From positions 16,830,446-16,894,445 of the forward strand of contig OZ014411.1 in NCBI GenBank assembly GCA_963965975.1: a DNA stretch of 64,000 nucleotides. Direction: 5' to 3'. Origin of the DNA: Xestospongia bergquistia. Its lineage: Eukaryota > Porifera > Demospongiae > Haplosclerida > Petrosiidae. Below, piece by piece: positions 50,845 to 61,561 of the stretch. Below the pieces are notes generated by a model. The model worked only from the letters and a program-made list of their open reading frames with translations, had not been told where the DNA came from and did not search any database. Position 1 is the stretch's first letter, and each line of letters starts with the position of its first letter. The translations under genes were made by a program, and so were the position numbers.

Positions 50845-51288
50845 ATGGCTGTACCTCTTGACACAAAAATAACACATGTAAGTCAGGCAAAATGAAAACA
50901 TAACGTAGCTGAGGTACCCAGGTCTCTCTATTTTGCTCAACTAACAGCACACGAAAGAAGTGCAGTGATCATAAGCTAGCCTACCCATGCATGTTGTTAG
51001 ATAAATAATTTTGTTTGTGCATTATACACAATTTATATAAACTTCCAGTACAATGGCCCGATGACTGCTTGTATTGAGGAAGGCCTCATCAAAAACATTT
51101 TGAGCCTTAAGGAAAGAAATGTATATAGTAGCCCTGCTATTTATATTTCATGCAGTTACAAGGAATCTCACTCATTTATAGTAACATTGTACTTTGAGAC
51201 ATCTGACCTTACTCCAAGGCAGATGGAATTCATGATCACTACAGGCCATTGTGTTATAATTCTTTTCTTCGATCAAGAGAAACACTAA
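50845..51288 (+). CDS. Two-exon small protein, 90 aa, family not recognised
   Basis: Exon 1 (50845-50877) encodes M-A-V-P-L-D-T-K-I-T-H and ends at a strong donor CAT|GTAAGT. Exon 2 (51049-51288) begins after tataaacttccag| and stays in the same phase. It contains C-I-E-E-G-L-I-K-N-I-L near the start and a hydrophobic end, G-H-C-V-I-I-L-F-F, before the stop. The protein has balanced composition, unlike random AT-rich ORFs. I recognise no domain. It is found only in unit B, between the two inverted-repeat arms, so its promoter probably lies in the left arm. A further exon beyond the apparent stop cannot be excluded. Confidence 0.5.
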
Positions 51289-52750
51289 CAAAATAATCAG
51301 TTTAATCCATTCTCTCTAACAACAAAATTGCTCTTAACTAGAAGTGGTAAAACATTGCTAGACATCAATTCTATGGAAATATGCTGTAGTTACTAGCATC
51401 AGTTTAAGACAAAACGTCAGTCATCAAAGGTCCTGGGTTTAGATCAATCATACTTGATAAAATAAGGAGGAATAGAAGAATTACCTTTGACACTAGAGAG
51501 AAAGATGAGTCACTTCCATTACATCTTGATCCTTTGGGTTAAAATAACTCCAACTATCATGCGTAATCAAAACATGGACTCTTTTTATAGTAATACTATA
51601 ATTATAACTCAATACTAACTTTTTATTGACAAATGTCAAACATGACTATGACTTGATAGAGTTACATTCACCAATCAAACTATCTTTGATTTACAACCAT
51701 TTTTTTAAAAATTGATTAAAATTTCAAAATTATTATTGTTCCTTAAATCAACATTTATTCATACTATAAATTTTCACATTATATATACAGTACATAGTAT
51801 ATATATCTGTTATTGTATATAGTATAGTACTAATCACTATTTTTTAATTATTATAACAATCATCAATTTGTATTTTGTAGTATGTATATGTATTTTGATT
51901 TCAAAGTGGTTGGCAAAAACAAGTGTAAACATAAGCTCCTAATAATGTATTATTAGCCAATTCAAAGCCACTCTCCTTGTATTAAATTATCAATTATGTC
52001 AATTAAAAGTTAAGAACCTGTAGTTACCAAAACAAATATTTAAATTTGTCTAAAAAGTTGTTTAGTTATAAGAGTAACAAAATATCACATGCAATTTGTA
52101 TTAAACAAGTAAACTTCATACATACACGTCGTTCCAGATATGGTTCAATGGGTAATAAGCTATAAACAAATAACCACTTACTATACTAGTTCATCACTTT
52201 TGTGTTGTCCATATGTTAGTTAATTTAAAATAATAAGATTTAGCAAGTCTGTTTTCCTCGTTATATGCTATGTCGTAAAAACACTGCTACAATATCATAC
52301 TCACATGTACCACTTGTCAACTTAGCAGTACAATTTATTTATATATATTGTCATTTAAATAATACTTTAACTTACTGCAACACTTTCTGTGTCATATTCT
52401 GCGGTTATAGCTGGATCCATTGATAATTTGTACCACTACAAATAAACAGCTAAACAAAGGAATGTTGAAGATAATTTTTTTGGCCTTTCAAGAAATCATA
52501 AACTGGCTGAGCTGTCTTCATAAACTAAACCAATATAAGGTCATATAATAAATACTAATCTGGTAGCAAACAAGTTATTTAATAACCATACAATAAGTGA
52601 GATCAGTTTTACTCTCAATTATGCACACAAAACTAACAGAATTGGTTTCACACATAAAAACAAGAAGGGCATCTTTGACAAAATTGTTACTTAGCATGAG
52701 AGAATACGATGCACACTTACAAATCAAGATATGTGTAAGTATGTCCCTGT
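51289..52750. other. Spacer between the inverted-repeat arms
   Basis: From about 51780 it matches unit A from about 25670 onward; earlier sequence is unit-specific. The minus-strand ORF 52778-52575 starts at the edge of the right arm but its B/A conservation is poor, so it is not called. Confidence 0.5.
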
Positions 52751-53152
52751 CCATTTCTTTGAGATAAAATATATACAAAATATTGCAGACAGACTAGACA
52801 ATAACGAACTCTGTAAAGAAAAGTTAAAATATAAACACTACAAAACGTCATCTAATGGCTAACCTACTAAGAGTCGCAATCTCTATGTAGTGACAATAAC
52901 ATTGACTAGCCCAATCATGAATTTTAATAAGAAATCAATGGGTGTGCATAATCATAAATAAAATTATAATAATAGTTTTGCATACTAGTTCTGTAGTACA
53001 ATATGTGCAACAAAAATAGCGACAATTGACATAGTCTATAATAATTTGTCAATCTTATAATTAATGGGATACTTAAGACATTCAACTGACTGAGATTTTA
53101 GGTTGAGTGTAGAAGTGCATTTAACTATTGTAATTTTACTAATGACTATTAG
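52751..53152 (+). repeat. Right arm of the 402-bp inverted repeat
   Basis: Reverse complement of 50382-50783 with few mismatches. It corresponds to the ancestral copy seen in unit A near 27.1-27.6 kb. Confidence 0.9.
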
Positions 53153-54387
53153 CTATAACACTAGAGTAACATCAGAGAAATTGTCTATTAGTAACTGTAA
53201 CTTATTTATAAACATATGCAGCTAGGTGCAACCGTGATGAGTTTTAATCAGTTTTTATAAACTAGTTTAACACATTTGGTTATAAAAACGAAAGTTATTA
53301 ACCTCTGTGACTTCAATGCAGTATATATAGCATTTAAAACAGATTACTGTTCGACAAATTAGTGGGGATGTAATGTAACAACTGGACACCAACTCAAACA
53401 TTTTGAGGTCAGTCTGTATTCAGTTTTTTTTCCACTTGACATATATAGGAGACTTCAGTTCTTGAATTAATTATAATGTTATTACTATACCCTCACATGG
53501 TTTGACCATTTCCATTCATTTCATAATAAATGAGAGCCTAAAATCTTATGTATATATATATATTAAAACACAGTTAATTGCCATCAACCCCAAGTTTGGT
53601 AGTACTGAATACAACTGACTTGGTAACTACTAATTTTCACACATATCAGTTTGTTAAAAACTAGGTCCTTTGACTGCTGCCTCAACTTCATTCATTAAGA
53701 ATCTAATCTCTTAATTATGCTCATTAACTGGAAAATGTTTCACTACAAAGAGGAGGCAGACATACTATAGGAAACATGCTGAGCACTAACTAGTACCAGG
53801 CAGTAATTCTATTCTTTTAATATCACTACAGCTCCATAAACCTATATGATAAGTATTCATTTTCAGTCAATATAATGAATTCTATATATCCCTGTTATCA
53901 AAATGTTTTAATAACTAGTCCTTCAATCTCCTTTTGCAACTGTCATCCATTCAACGTTATCTTAAACTATAATATAGAGATCTACATACATTTTAACTTA
54001 AAAACAGAACCAAATTGTGACCTTTTTGAAGACAGATTTGAAGTAACAGCTGACATATTGATTATGTGATGAATTTATAAGAGTTGTTTAACAATAATTG
54101 AGATTGCATATTTTGTGTCTTTCAAGCTACTATGGGAAAATTACAAGCATTATCACTTTACGTGGGAAATGCATAAGCAATTCTCGACCTATATATTACA
54201 GTGGTAAAATTATGTAATGTATAAGCATGTGAAAAGAACAGGCATTTCCCACAATTGCATGCTTGAGGATTGACATTAAGCATTTTTCTTTCTCAAGTAG
54301 TAATTATAAATATATATGTATGTATAAGTACAGTACTTTGCAAGCTTACTTTCCTGAAGAAATAACTGCTTCCAGTTGGCTCATGTC
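53153..54387. other. Upstream region of OAS-like gene B
   Basis: Partly homologous to 27.6-28.35 kb. No gene called. A 64-codon ORF at 53875-54069 has no homologue in A and no known domain. Confidence 0.45.
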
Positions 54388-55811
54388 ATGGCTGCTAAAA
54401 TATCCAAAGAACTTGAAGATATAAAAGAGATTACAACTTTCATTAAGGTACATTTTCTTAAATATGTACCTGTCAGTAGCCAATCTTTCCTTAGACCAAA
54501 TTTAGGGACCTGTATGAAGTCTATCTTGGAGGGTCACGATCCCAAGGAACACATTTGGATAACAGTGATTTTGATATCGTACTGTACACTAAAAGTAATA
54601 AATATGACTTTATTCATAATGATTATATGCATATATATTTGATTATTTAAGATATTTCACCTGAGATGTTACTTTCAAGTCCAGAAATTAAGAATTACCG
54701 TGAAATAATAGAAATCTTTCAGAAACACTTCCATTCAAGATTTCATGTACTAATGACTGATCATCTTAGATATATGAAGTTTACATTTATATCATTACAA
54801 GGACAAAACATACATGTTGATATATTTTTTAGTCCAAATTGGAGAAGCAATGCTGACTTCCTTGGGTATCTTAAAACTATTCCTCCCAGTTTGGTTGAGC
54901 AATCTGCTGAAAGGTAAGTAACAATGTTAGTATAATTTCCATATTTATACATAGTCTTTCAGATTTAGGTACACGGGTGCAAAGTGGAATGCCTATTTCT
55001 TTGAAAAGCAGCACCCCAAAGTGAGTTTCTATGCCTGGCAGTGTCAGTTCTTTTATTATAACTTCAGGTGAAAGAGTATATTCGTAAGGCTAAAATATGG
55101 CGTTCTAAAGTCTGGATTTTGAAAAGTGATGTGGGAATTCCAAAATGCTATTTACTCTCACTCTTGGTTATCAGAGCTTGTGAACTTGCATCTCCAAACA
55201 AACATCCCGATGAGTAAGTTAATATGTGAAAGTAATAATGGTATATGAACTGTATAGATTTGTAAATAACCAATTAATTCACAGAAATCAAAATGTAATT
55301 AGGTATAGGCAAAGATGACTTTAGCTTTCACATTTTAGAGCCTTCTCTTATGAAGACATCACTGTATTATAGCAAACATTTTCCTTTCATGCTTTCTACA
55401 CCCCTCCCCCTAATTATACCCTTGTTACTAGTGGCATTCCCATTACACGAACAATAGAGAGAAAATAAGTTGCAATATTAGTTTTCATACTGTTAGGTCT
55501 TATCATTACTATTTCTATGATTTCAGGGTAAAGCAACAGATTATTCATTTGGTTGAAAATTATCCTAAGATGAAGTGAGATTTTGATTATGCCATAATGT
55601 TACATCTACTATCTGCAACTATAGTATATATTGGGAAGTGTTCTACAATATTAGAGACTTTCCTAATGTACCCAAAACTTATCCACGACTTCTGTGTCCT
55701 TGGAACCCTTATGACAACATTGCTAACGGTGCATTTCTAGATGGTACTGAAGATGGAAAAAGCGATTGGCCAGCATTTGTCTATAAAATACATCATATTG
55801 AACTTAACTAG
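54388..55811 (+). CDS. 2'-5'-oligoadenylate-synthetase-like nucleotidyltransferase (seven exons, 286 aa)
   Basis: Exons 54388-54447, 54495-54594, 54652-54913, 54963-55020, 55068-55213, 55527-55574 and 55625-55811 join in phase with GT/AG introns, several near 50 bp. Exon 2 encodes Y-L-G-G-S-R-S-Q-G-T and S-D-F-D-I-V, the GS..DxD active site of this fold. Exon 3 gives V-D-I-F with the third acidic residue. Exons 4-6 carry the helical OAS region (I-P-K-C-Y-L-L-S-L-L-V-I-R-A-C-E-L). Exon 7 has I-Y-W-E-V-F-Y and the P-R-L-L-C-P-W-N-P-Y-D-N-I-A block, equivalent to P-x-I-L-D-P-A-D-P in OAS. Such enzymes make 2'-5' oligonucleotides or cyclic dinucleotides, often after sensing dsRNA; sponges are known to encode OAS relatives. 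It is shorter than vertebrate OAS1 (about 350 aa). Intron 1 also reads open in another frame, so the N-terminus is the least certain part. The start is the first Met in phase. Confidence 0.85.
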
Positions 55812-56289
55812 TACATTATGTAAAATGTGTATGCACAAAATGTTTGTAGTGATAATTCTAAGTAATAAGCACCAACCTGTATGGTTTTATATTTTAAGCT
55901 TAACATTTATTATATTGATGTTTGTAAATAACCTATATATATTATATAGTAGTAGAAACTGCTTTATTTGTGACCTTTTAATGTCAAATTAAACTTATTT
56001 TCTGCCAAAGGCAAAATATTTTTCATGTATAAACAATTCTCATATTTTGGTACTGACATAGTTATGGCACAACAAACAAAACCATACCAAGCATTTCTCT
56101 CAAGCTTTTCAGTACCTTTCAGTGTAAATGAGTTCAGCAGGCTCCATTGTTCTGCCATATGCAAAAAGCCATGAAGTTTATTGGTATAAAGCAGTATATC
56201 TGGCAGGCTTTTTTGTAGTCCCATTTCTGTCGTTACCAATAATTCCCTATTCAGTAGCAGTTGGTTAGATTTGTGCTTTATTCCAATTA
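55812..56289. other. 3' flank of OAS-like gene B
   Basis: AT-rich; short ORFs on both strands (55741-55992 overlaps the last exon in another frame; 56239-55964 minus) have no domain. An inverted-repeat piece at ~56097-56140 pairs with ~56712-56756. Confidence 0.45.
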
Positions 56290-56560
56290 TGGCTAGTGTA
56301 ATGTTTGAACAGTGTCTCTTGTGTAAAAGTGATGTCAGTCAAGGAACAAATAAAGTGAAAAAATTTATTGTTCAAAAGTAGGCAAAATTTGTAAAATTGT
56401 AGATAATTTACTTAGGGAGCAGTTTCAATCTGACGAGTCTAAATGTGGGATGCAAGCAGATAGTTACATTTTTCATAAGTGTATGTAGTGAGCTGAAGGA
56501 TTACCACAGCTCTCACAAAGGACAGAAAAGGAGAAGAAGGCTGTTATAGATATGGTAGAT
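56290..56560 (+). pseudogene. Degenerate zinc-finger-like ORF between inverted repeats
   Basis: From the ATG at 56290 the frame reads M-A-S-V-M-F-E-Q-C-L-L-C-K-S-D and continues to a stop at ~56380. A shifted frame then gives D-N-L-L-R-E-Q-F and K-C-G-M..H-K-C. The C-x2-C…C…H-x-C order resembles a zinc finger at the start of some transposase or THAP-like proteins. At least one frameshift and a later TAG make it non-functional. It sits between inverted segments at ~56.1 and ~56.7 kb, suggesting a mobile element. Confidence 0.35.
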
Positions 56561-56690
56561 TCAAGCATTGTAATCACAAGGCAAAGTAAATTGAAACATA
56601 AAAGGCTGTATTCAGATGATCTAGGGAAAACAAGATCAGAGATAACTCAATAATCATCAGAAGTGCTAGAATCAAGTAAAGAAGGAGCTC

Positions 56691-56740
56691 CTTCAGTGTA
56701 CAGTAAATAAGTTCAGCTGAACTCATTTACTGTACACTGA
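56691..56740. repeat. ~50-bp near-perfect palindrome
   Basis: The arms ttcagtgtacagtaaat.. and ..atttactgtacactgaa surround a central AAGTTCAGCTGAACTC with a mismatch pair. The right arm also pairs with 56.10-56.14 kb. Confidence 0.8.
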
Positions 56741-57211
56741 AAAGCTTGAGAGAACTGCTTCATGTATCTGGCATTGTGTTTCTCTTGAGTCACCCAATTT
56801 TAAAGTGAATATTTGCCGTCCTACCTCTATTAACACCACTTATCGACTACCGGATTTCCGGTAGTTCTCTACCAGACCCTCCCGATAGAGGGAGGGGCTG
56901 GCAACGCAAGACTATGTCAGTACATCAAACTGCTTCTCAGATGAATGAACGAGATATTCCAGTTGGGTTTGGGTTCCTGATTTTGGTTGTATATTGCAAT
57001 GTCCAATGAAGCACCGTCAGTAAACTATATACGTTACTTTTTCATATTCTATAATGCTGTTATGTTTTACTATAATATTGTCATGCTATATCATAGTATA
57101 CGATACTAGCAGTATGCATATTTTACAGATGGCACTTCAAAGATGATGCTAGTGTTATATAATATGATACACGCATAGGGAGTAACGACATCTTATATGT
57201 AACGATATTTC

Positions 57212-57653
57212 ACGGAAGCCGAAGGAGGCCATCCATTTCTACTTCGTAATTTCATATTCTACTTTGAAGTTTTCCAAAAATATTCAACTTCTACTATGCA
57301 GTTTTCCCAATTGCAATTCTGTTTTCTATCCTTCGATGGAATATTTAACAACTAAAATCCTATATCCCCACCCTAACCGGAAACATGACGCTTTGCTCCA
57401 TTCTAAGAAACTGCTCGCTTCACTTTAATACAGTGAAGCGCAAGCACCGCGAGCTGTCTCTCAGAATGGAACGAAGCGACATGTTTCCAGTTAGGGTGGG
57501 GAGTATAGGATTTATTTATTAAATATTCCATTGTAGAATAGAAAATAGAATTGGGATTGGAATATTCTTGGAAAACTTCAAAGTAAAATATGAAATTACG
57601 AAGTAGAATTGGAAATTACGAAGCAGAAATGGATGGCCGCCTTAGGCTTCTGT
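57212..57653. mobile_element. ~440-bp foldback element
   Basis: The whole segment is an inverted repeat. Both arms carry GAAGCC..AAGG..GGCCATCCATTTC at the tip, cgtaatttcatattctactttgaagttttcc within, and cctaaccggaaacatg / catgtttccagttagg near the centre, in opposite orientation. The loop is at about 57425-57440 (cactttaatacagtg). There is no coding capacity. The tips resemble the ends of the MITE-like segments near 5.76 and 36.54 kb. No target duplication could be fixed. Specific to this side of the duplication. Confidence 0.85.
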
Positions 57654-58480
57654 AATTTACTTATATATTATAACGCATGCACAGTGAAAAGTATCATATT
57701 GTTTTACCATTTAGGGATTATGAAGGTTTAGGTATAGGAGATAATATTAAACGCTATTACATTACTCAATGGATATGCATCATAGTATACGATTGCTAGA
57801 CACACTCAATGTATATATAGCAATAATAATAATGGAGAATTAAAAATAAGAACACAAGTAATAGAGTCAAGTGAGTGAGTTGCAGACTTAATGTAGTGGC
57901 CATTCTGTTGTCACAGAGGGCACACATCAATAGCATCTCAGGCATCAATGGGTGGACAGAGTGATTGATATGGATGACCATGACCCAAACAGAGCTAAAC
58001 TTAGTCAGCATCTAAGCCAGTTGAGTGTTTGACAGTAGGATTAGTTGTACTTGATTGATGATTACAATCATAGAGGCCAGATTTTAGTAAAAAACTTTGG
58101 CCGTTCGTTACTAGCTGTTAATAGAAAACAAATGGCGAAAAACAACCGTGTTCATCTCTTACTCATTGGGCATAAGTTCTCTCTTCTCTTGCAAATTTCA
58201 TCTGTAGCATATGGTCAAAGGGAGAGATAGAAATAAATAAGTGCCAAGGGGATTGAAAACCCTAATATCAAAAATACAGACTGTTGATCACTTCCCCAAT
58301 AACCATGTACTATGACATTGAAGCATGCTTCATATTCACTGTTAGCTGTTCAATGATTGAGTTTTTCATCTGTAATCAGCTGTAGAGTAGGTTCAATTCT
58401 AACAATGTGGCACACATCATTCACAAGATGGGCTGTGATAGCTCCAATTTAATTATGGTGGATTGAAGAAAAATATCAAA
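57654..58480. other. Spacer and decayed 3' end of the piggyBac element
   Basis: The minus-strand reading shows faint continuation of the piggyBac C-terminal part to about 58250, with many stops. I could not find the left terminal repeat. ORFs at 57796-58011 and 58045-58230 are not supported. Confidence 0.4.
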
Positions 58481-58489
58481 GGGACATCA

Positions 58490-60079
58490 TCACTTGATAC
58501 TCCTCCTTCCAAATGAATAGTAACATCCATACTGATCAGCTATATCAACTCCACCCATGCTCTGGTTGTACTTGTCAACAACCAGAGGTTTCTCCCTGGT
58601 TTCTCCACGGCGACCTCGAACTGTCGTCATTGACCCCTGATAGACAGTGGAGATCATTACTGTTGGCTTCCCTTTGTCCCTCCATGCCAACACCAATTTC
58701 TTTCCATCTCTCCACGCCTTAGTTTCTCCCTTGTTCAATTTGAAACTTTTGCCTCTTACCACACTTGGAAGCTGTTGCCGAGTCCTAACTAATGTCCCAG
58801 TGTAACCAGTGTTTCACCTCTCTAGCTCATCAACCAAAGGGACACTAGAATAGAGCCGGTCAGCATAAATATGATGACCCTTGTGAAGATAATTTTCAAC
58901 AAGAACCAAAACTATCTGGGTGAGGCTTGGGAGTTCAGGGTTACAATTTGACAGATATATGTCCTTTGTCTCACTTTCAGTGTACAGGATTATATTGAGA
59001 ATAAACCCTGTAGCACTATCAGCAAGAACAAAGGACTTGAGGCCCCATTAAATCGGTTTCAGTGGACAATATTGGCGGAAACCAACCCTACCCTTGAATC
59101 CAACCATTGTTTCGTCCACTGAAATCTCACGTCCAGGGTAGAAAACACTCTGGAATGTTGTAAGCAGTTGATCGAGAAGAGGCTTAACTTTGTCAATTCG
59201 TCGTAGTCTTGTTGATGTTGTGTCTTCTTGTAGATGTAACATCCAGAAGATCTCTTCAAACCTGTTACGTGGAAGAACATCATGGAAGAACGGTATATAA
59301 CTCTAGCATGACGTCTTCCAATAGCTAGCTCGTTCCAGGCAGTGCATTACTCCCATGTTTATAATAACCGCCAGGACCACCTTCATCTCTTCTGTGGTGA
59401 CTGGTCTCCACTTCACCCATCTGGATTTTGGAGTTAATTTTCCACCTCTCTCCTTCTCAGCAATAACATCACCAGCATACTCATTTGTACCATCAACAAG
59501 CATCTGAATTATTACGTCATTAAAGAAAAGAGAAAAGAAATCCAGTGGGGAAGAGTCTGCCGATAGTGAAATTTTTGGTCCTAGCTGTTCCATGAATGGG
59601 ATAGCTGTTGGTGGAATGTCAGCTTGGAGGTCATCCACTGGTATCCACGGTTCAGCTCCATCACCTCCTTTCCCGTTACTACTACAACCACCTCGTCCCC
59701 TAACACCACTGTAACAACCATCTCGTCCTCTACCACAACCTCCACGTCCCCTGCCACGCCTATCACGACCTCCACATACACTTCCACTACCACTTACTAT
59801 TACAGGTAAGTTTTATAATGATAATACAATATATTGCAAAGTAATTTTTATCTTACCATTCAATTGTTCTTTTTCAGTCTCATCAACCACAACAATATTA
59901 TCAGGTACTACATCAATTTCATCATCTATCTATATATATAATTTTTTTGCTTTATTGTAATAATTATAATTAAATATTATAATACCTAAGTCTTCATCAA
60001 AAATGTCACTAAAATCGCTCTCATCGTCATCACTAAACAGCCTTACCATAACATCCTCTGTGGTTAACTTATCAGCCAT
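58490..60079 (-). pseudogene. piggyBac transposase (PGBD-like), with at least five in-frame stops
   Basis: The frame starts at ATG 60079 with an acidic segment (S-D-D-D-E-S-D-F-S-D). Two short introns seem to follow (near 59986-59935 and 59862-59811), then a Gly/Arg-rich stretch, then the DDE domain. D-E-T-M-V-G-F-K-G-R lies near 59120, Y-A-D-R-L-Y-S-S near 58875 and G-G-V-D-I-A-D-Q-Y near 58530; these contain the three catalytic aspartates. Stops interrupt it at 59305-59303 (TAG), 59050-59048 (TAA), 58816-58814 (TGA), 58492-58490 and 58489-58487 (TGA TGA). The last two fall where the family has W-W. Apart from these the frame is maintained, so decay is recent and by substitution. Confidence 0.85.
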
Positions 60080-60264
60080 TGTTTAATGTTTTCACAGCTG
60101 CTAACTAAGGTGTTTTACGGTATAAGGGAGTGGTTTATTAAAGTAAAATTGGAAAAAAGGTCATGTTCTGTGAAATACTAAAGTTTCTGGGTAAATCGAT
60201 CAACGTACGAGATGTTATATACACGAAACGCATAAATGCGTCGTCGGCGCTGGTGGACAATCAG

Positions 60265-60290
60265 CCACCGACGCATAAATGCGTCGGTGG
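60265..60290. repeat. 26-bp palindrome in the piggyBac end
   Basis: CCACCGACGCAT and ATGCGTCGGTGG flank AA. It is the subterminal part of the transposon end and CpG-rich compared with the surroundings. Confidence 0.9.
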
Positions 60291-60301
60291 CGCGGAAAGG
60301 G

Positions 60302-61345
60302 TTAGAGCATGTTGAACATTGAAGGTCTTGTCAAATACACATGAGATGGTAGTAGCAAAGATTGTCATCCATATTAGACACAGAGAGCATCTTCTTTACG
60401 AAGACAAAAAACCATGTTCGCAATCGGCAGGGCAGTTAGCCAGATAGCTGTTCTACTCTCATTGACAATTCCACAGTTCTTGTAATTCTTGTAAAGAATA
60501 TGGAAGAGTGTGATGCATATCTTGGTAGGAGTGGTTTGTGCCTTATGTTTAGCTTGGTAGACTGCATTTTTGCTTGAATTTGTCTGTCAATGGGTTCTAA
60601 TGGATAATCTTTAGATTGCTCAATGATTAGATTGACAAGTGGTACTGTTACCTCGTGGGAGGTATGGTATTAAGTTAGTTCTTTCTATCAAGTATTCATC
60701 TTAATATGCTCACTTTGCATGGCCAGAAAGTATCTGCATATGATAATGGCAGCATGCATAACTTACAGATTGTGCTTCATAAATATGGAGTTTGGGTATA
60801 GGATGTTATGAAGCTCCATCTGTACATAATATTACTCATATATTTGAACACATGTGCAATAAAAACATCATGTACTTTTACTAATTAGGTTTAGGGTTGG
60901 GGATAGGAATCAGTCTATTATGTTTCTCACTGCGCATGTAGTATATGATACTAGCAGTACATAGTTTATAGATGACAAATCATAGGATGTAGGGTCTAAG
61001 GTCTGTTGGTTTGGGAACAAGCTATGGATATCACTAATAATTCTATGCACATGTGCTAATAGCTAAAGTTCGCATTATATACCTAAATGCACACGAGTTC
61101 TGCTTAGTGCTTAGATATTGCTAACATACTTACGAAGCTGTAAATAGGTTTAACTATACTGTAGTATGTGCTATGTTAGCATTATACAGAAGTGTTATGA
61201 ATAGTACTTCATAGTTGAAAGAATATCAACATAGTTGAATGTAAAAATTGTTTTCTTTTTCAGTAACTATAAAAATGACAAAAATGTAAACCATTTGATA
61301 AAGACTACACATTCTATTGGCTACTTTCATTTGATCTTTAGTATT
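60302..61345. other. Right end of unit B, no gene seen
   Basis: Contains three related short segments around 60735, 60945 and (outside) 57093 sharing 'agtatacgatactagcagtatgcat..ttacagat', an uncharacterised dispersed repeat. The last 130 bp (61200-61345) match the end of unit A. Confidence 0.5.
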
Positions 61346-61561
61346 TAATCTAATACAGTCTGTTATTCCAACTTAAAATAAACTTCTAAAGTTTTAAGCA
61401 AAATAATGCAAACAAGTTAAAAAACAACGTAAGTAGTATCTATAGAAAATGTAGCATAAACTAAGTTGCATGTAACACTTAAAGTACATTTGTTTCAATC
61501 ATGACTATAAAAACATTTGTAACCCACATATTACTTTAATAGCTAATTGCATATTTGCAAG

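Larger units (their letters stand above)
58480..60301 (-). mobile_element. piggyBac-superfamily transposon, inactivated, one end recognised
   Basis: The end upstream of the transposase is at 60301. Read inward on the minus strand it starts CCCTTTCCGCGCCACCGACG, followed by a perfect palindrome and a second acgcataaatgcgtc copy (60230-60245), typical of piggyBac terminal and subterminal repeats. The adjacent bases are TTAG rather than the canonical TTAA target, so the flank has mutated. The other end was not found. Confidence 0.75.
32088..61345 (+). repeat. Unit B of the tandem segmental duplication
   Basis: Direct copy of unit A; landmark pairs are given under unit A. The offset drifts from 32.09 kb at the left, through 30.75 kb at the chitin synthase and 26.0 kb at the OAS-like gene, to 31.6 kb at the right end. 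This drift reflects insertions and deletions on both sides. If the event was a simple tandem duplication, the A/B junction should be near 29.73 kb. The true left part of B (29.73-32.09 kb) then matches sequence just left of this window. Confidence 0.93.

Noticed and set aside
54376-54642. 88-codon ORF read straight through from TTG at 54376
   Set aside because: It is in the wrong frame over exon 2 of the OAS-like gene; splicing at 54447/54495 restores the catalytic GS..DxD frame. The open read-through of intron 1 leaves some doubt about the N-terminus only.
28353-55811. Complete OAS/RNase L pathway encoded in the window
   Set aside because: An OAS-like gene, ankyrin repeats and a kinase exon are present, but they belong to separate loci and no KEN-type RNase domain was seen.
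59581-59809. Valine-rich and threonine-rich ORFs on both strands
   Set aside because: They are other-frame readings of the Gly/Arg-rich segment of the piggyBac transposase.
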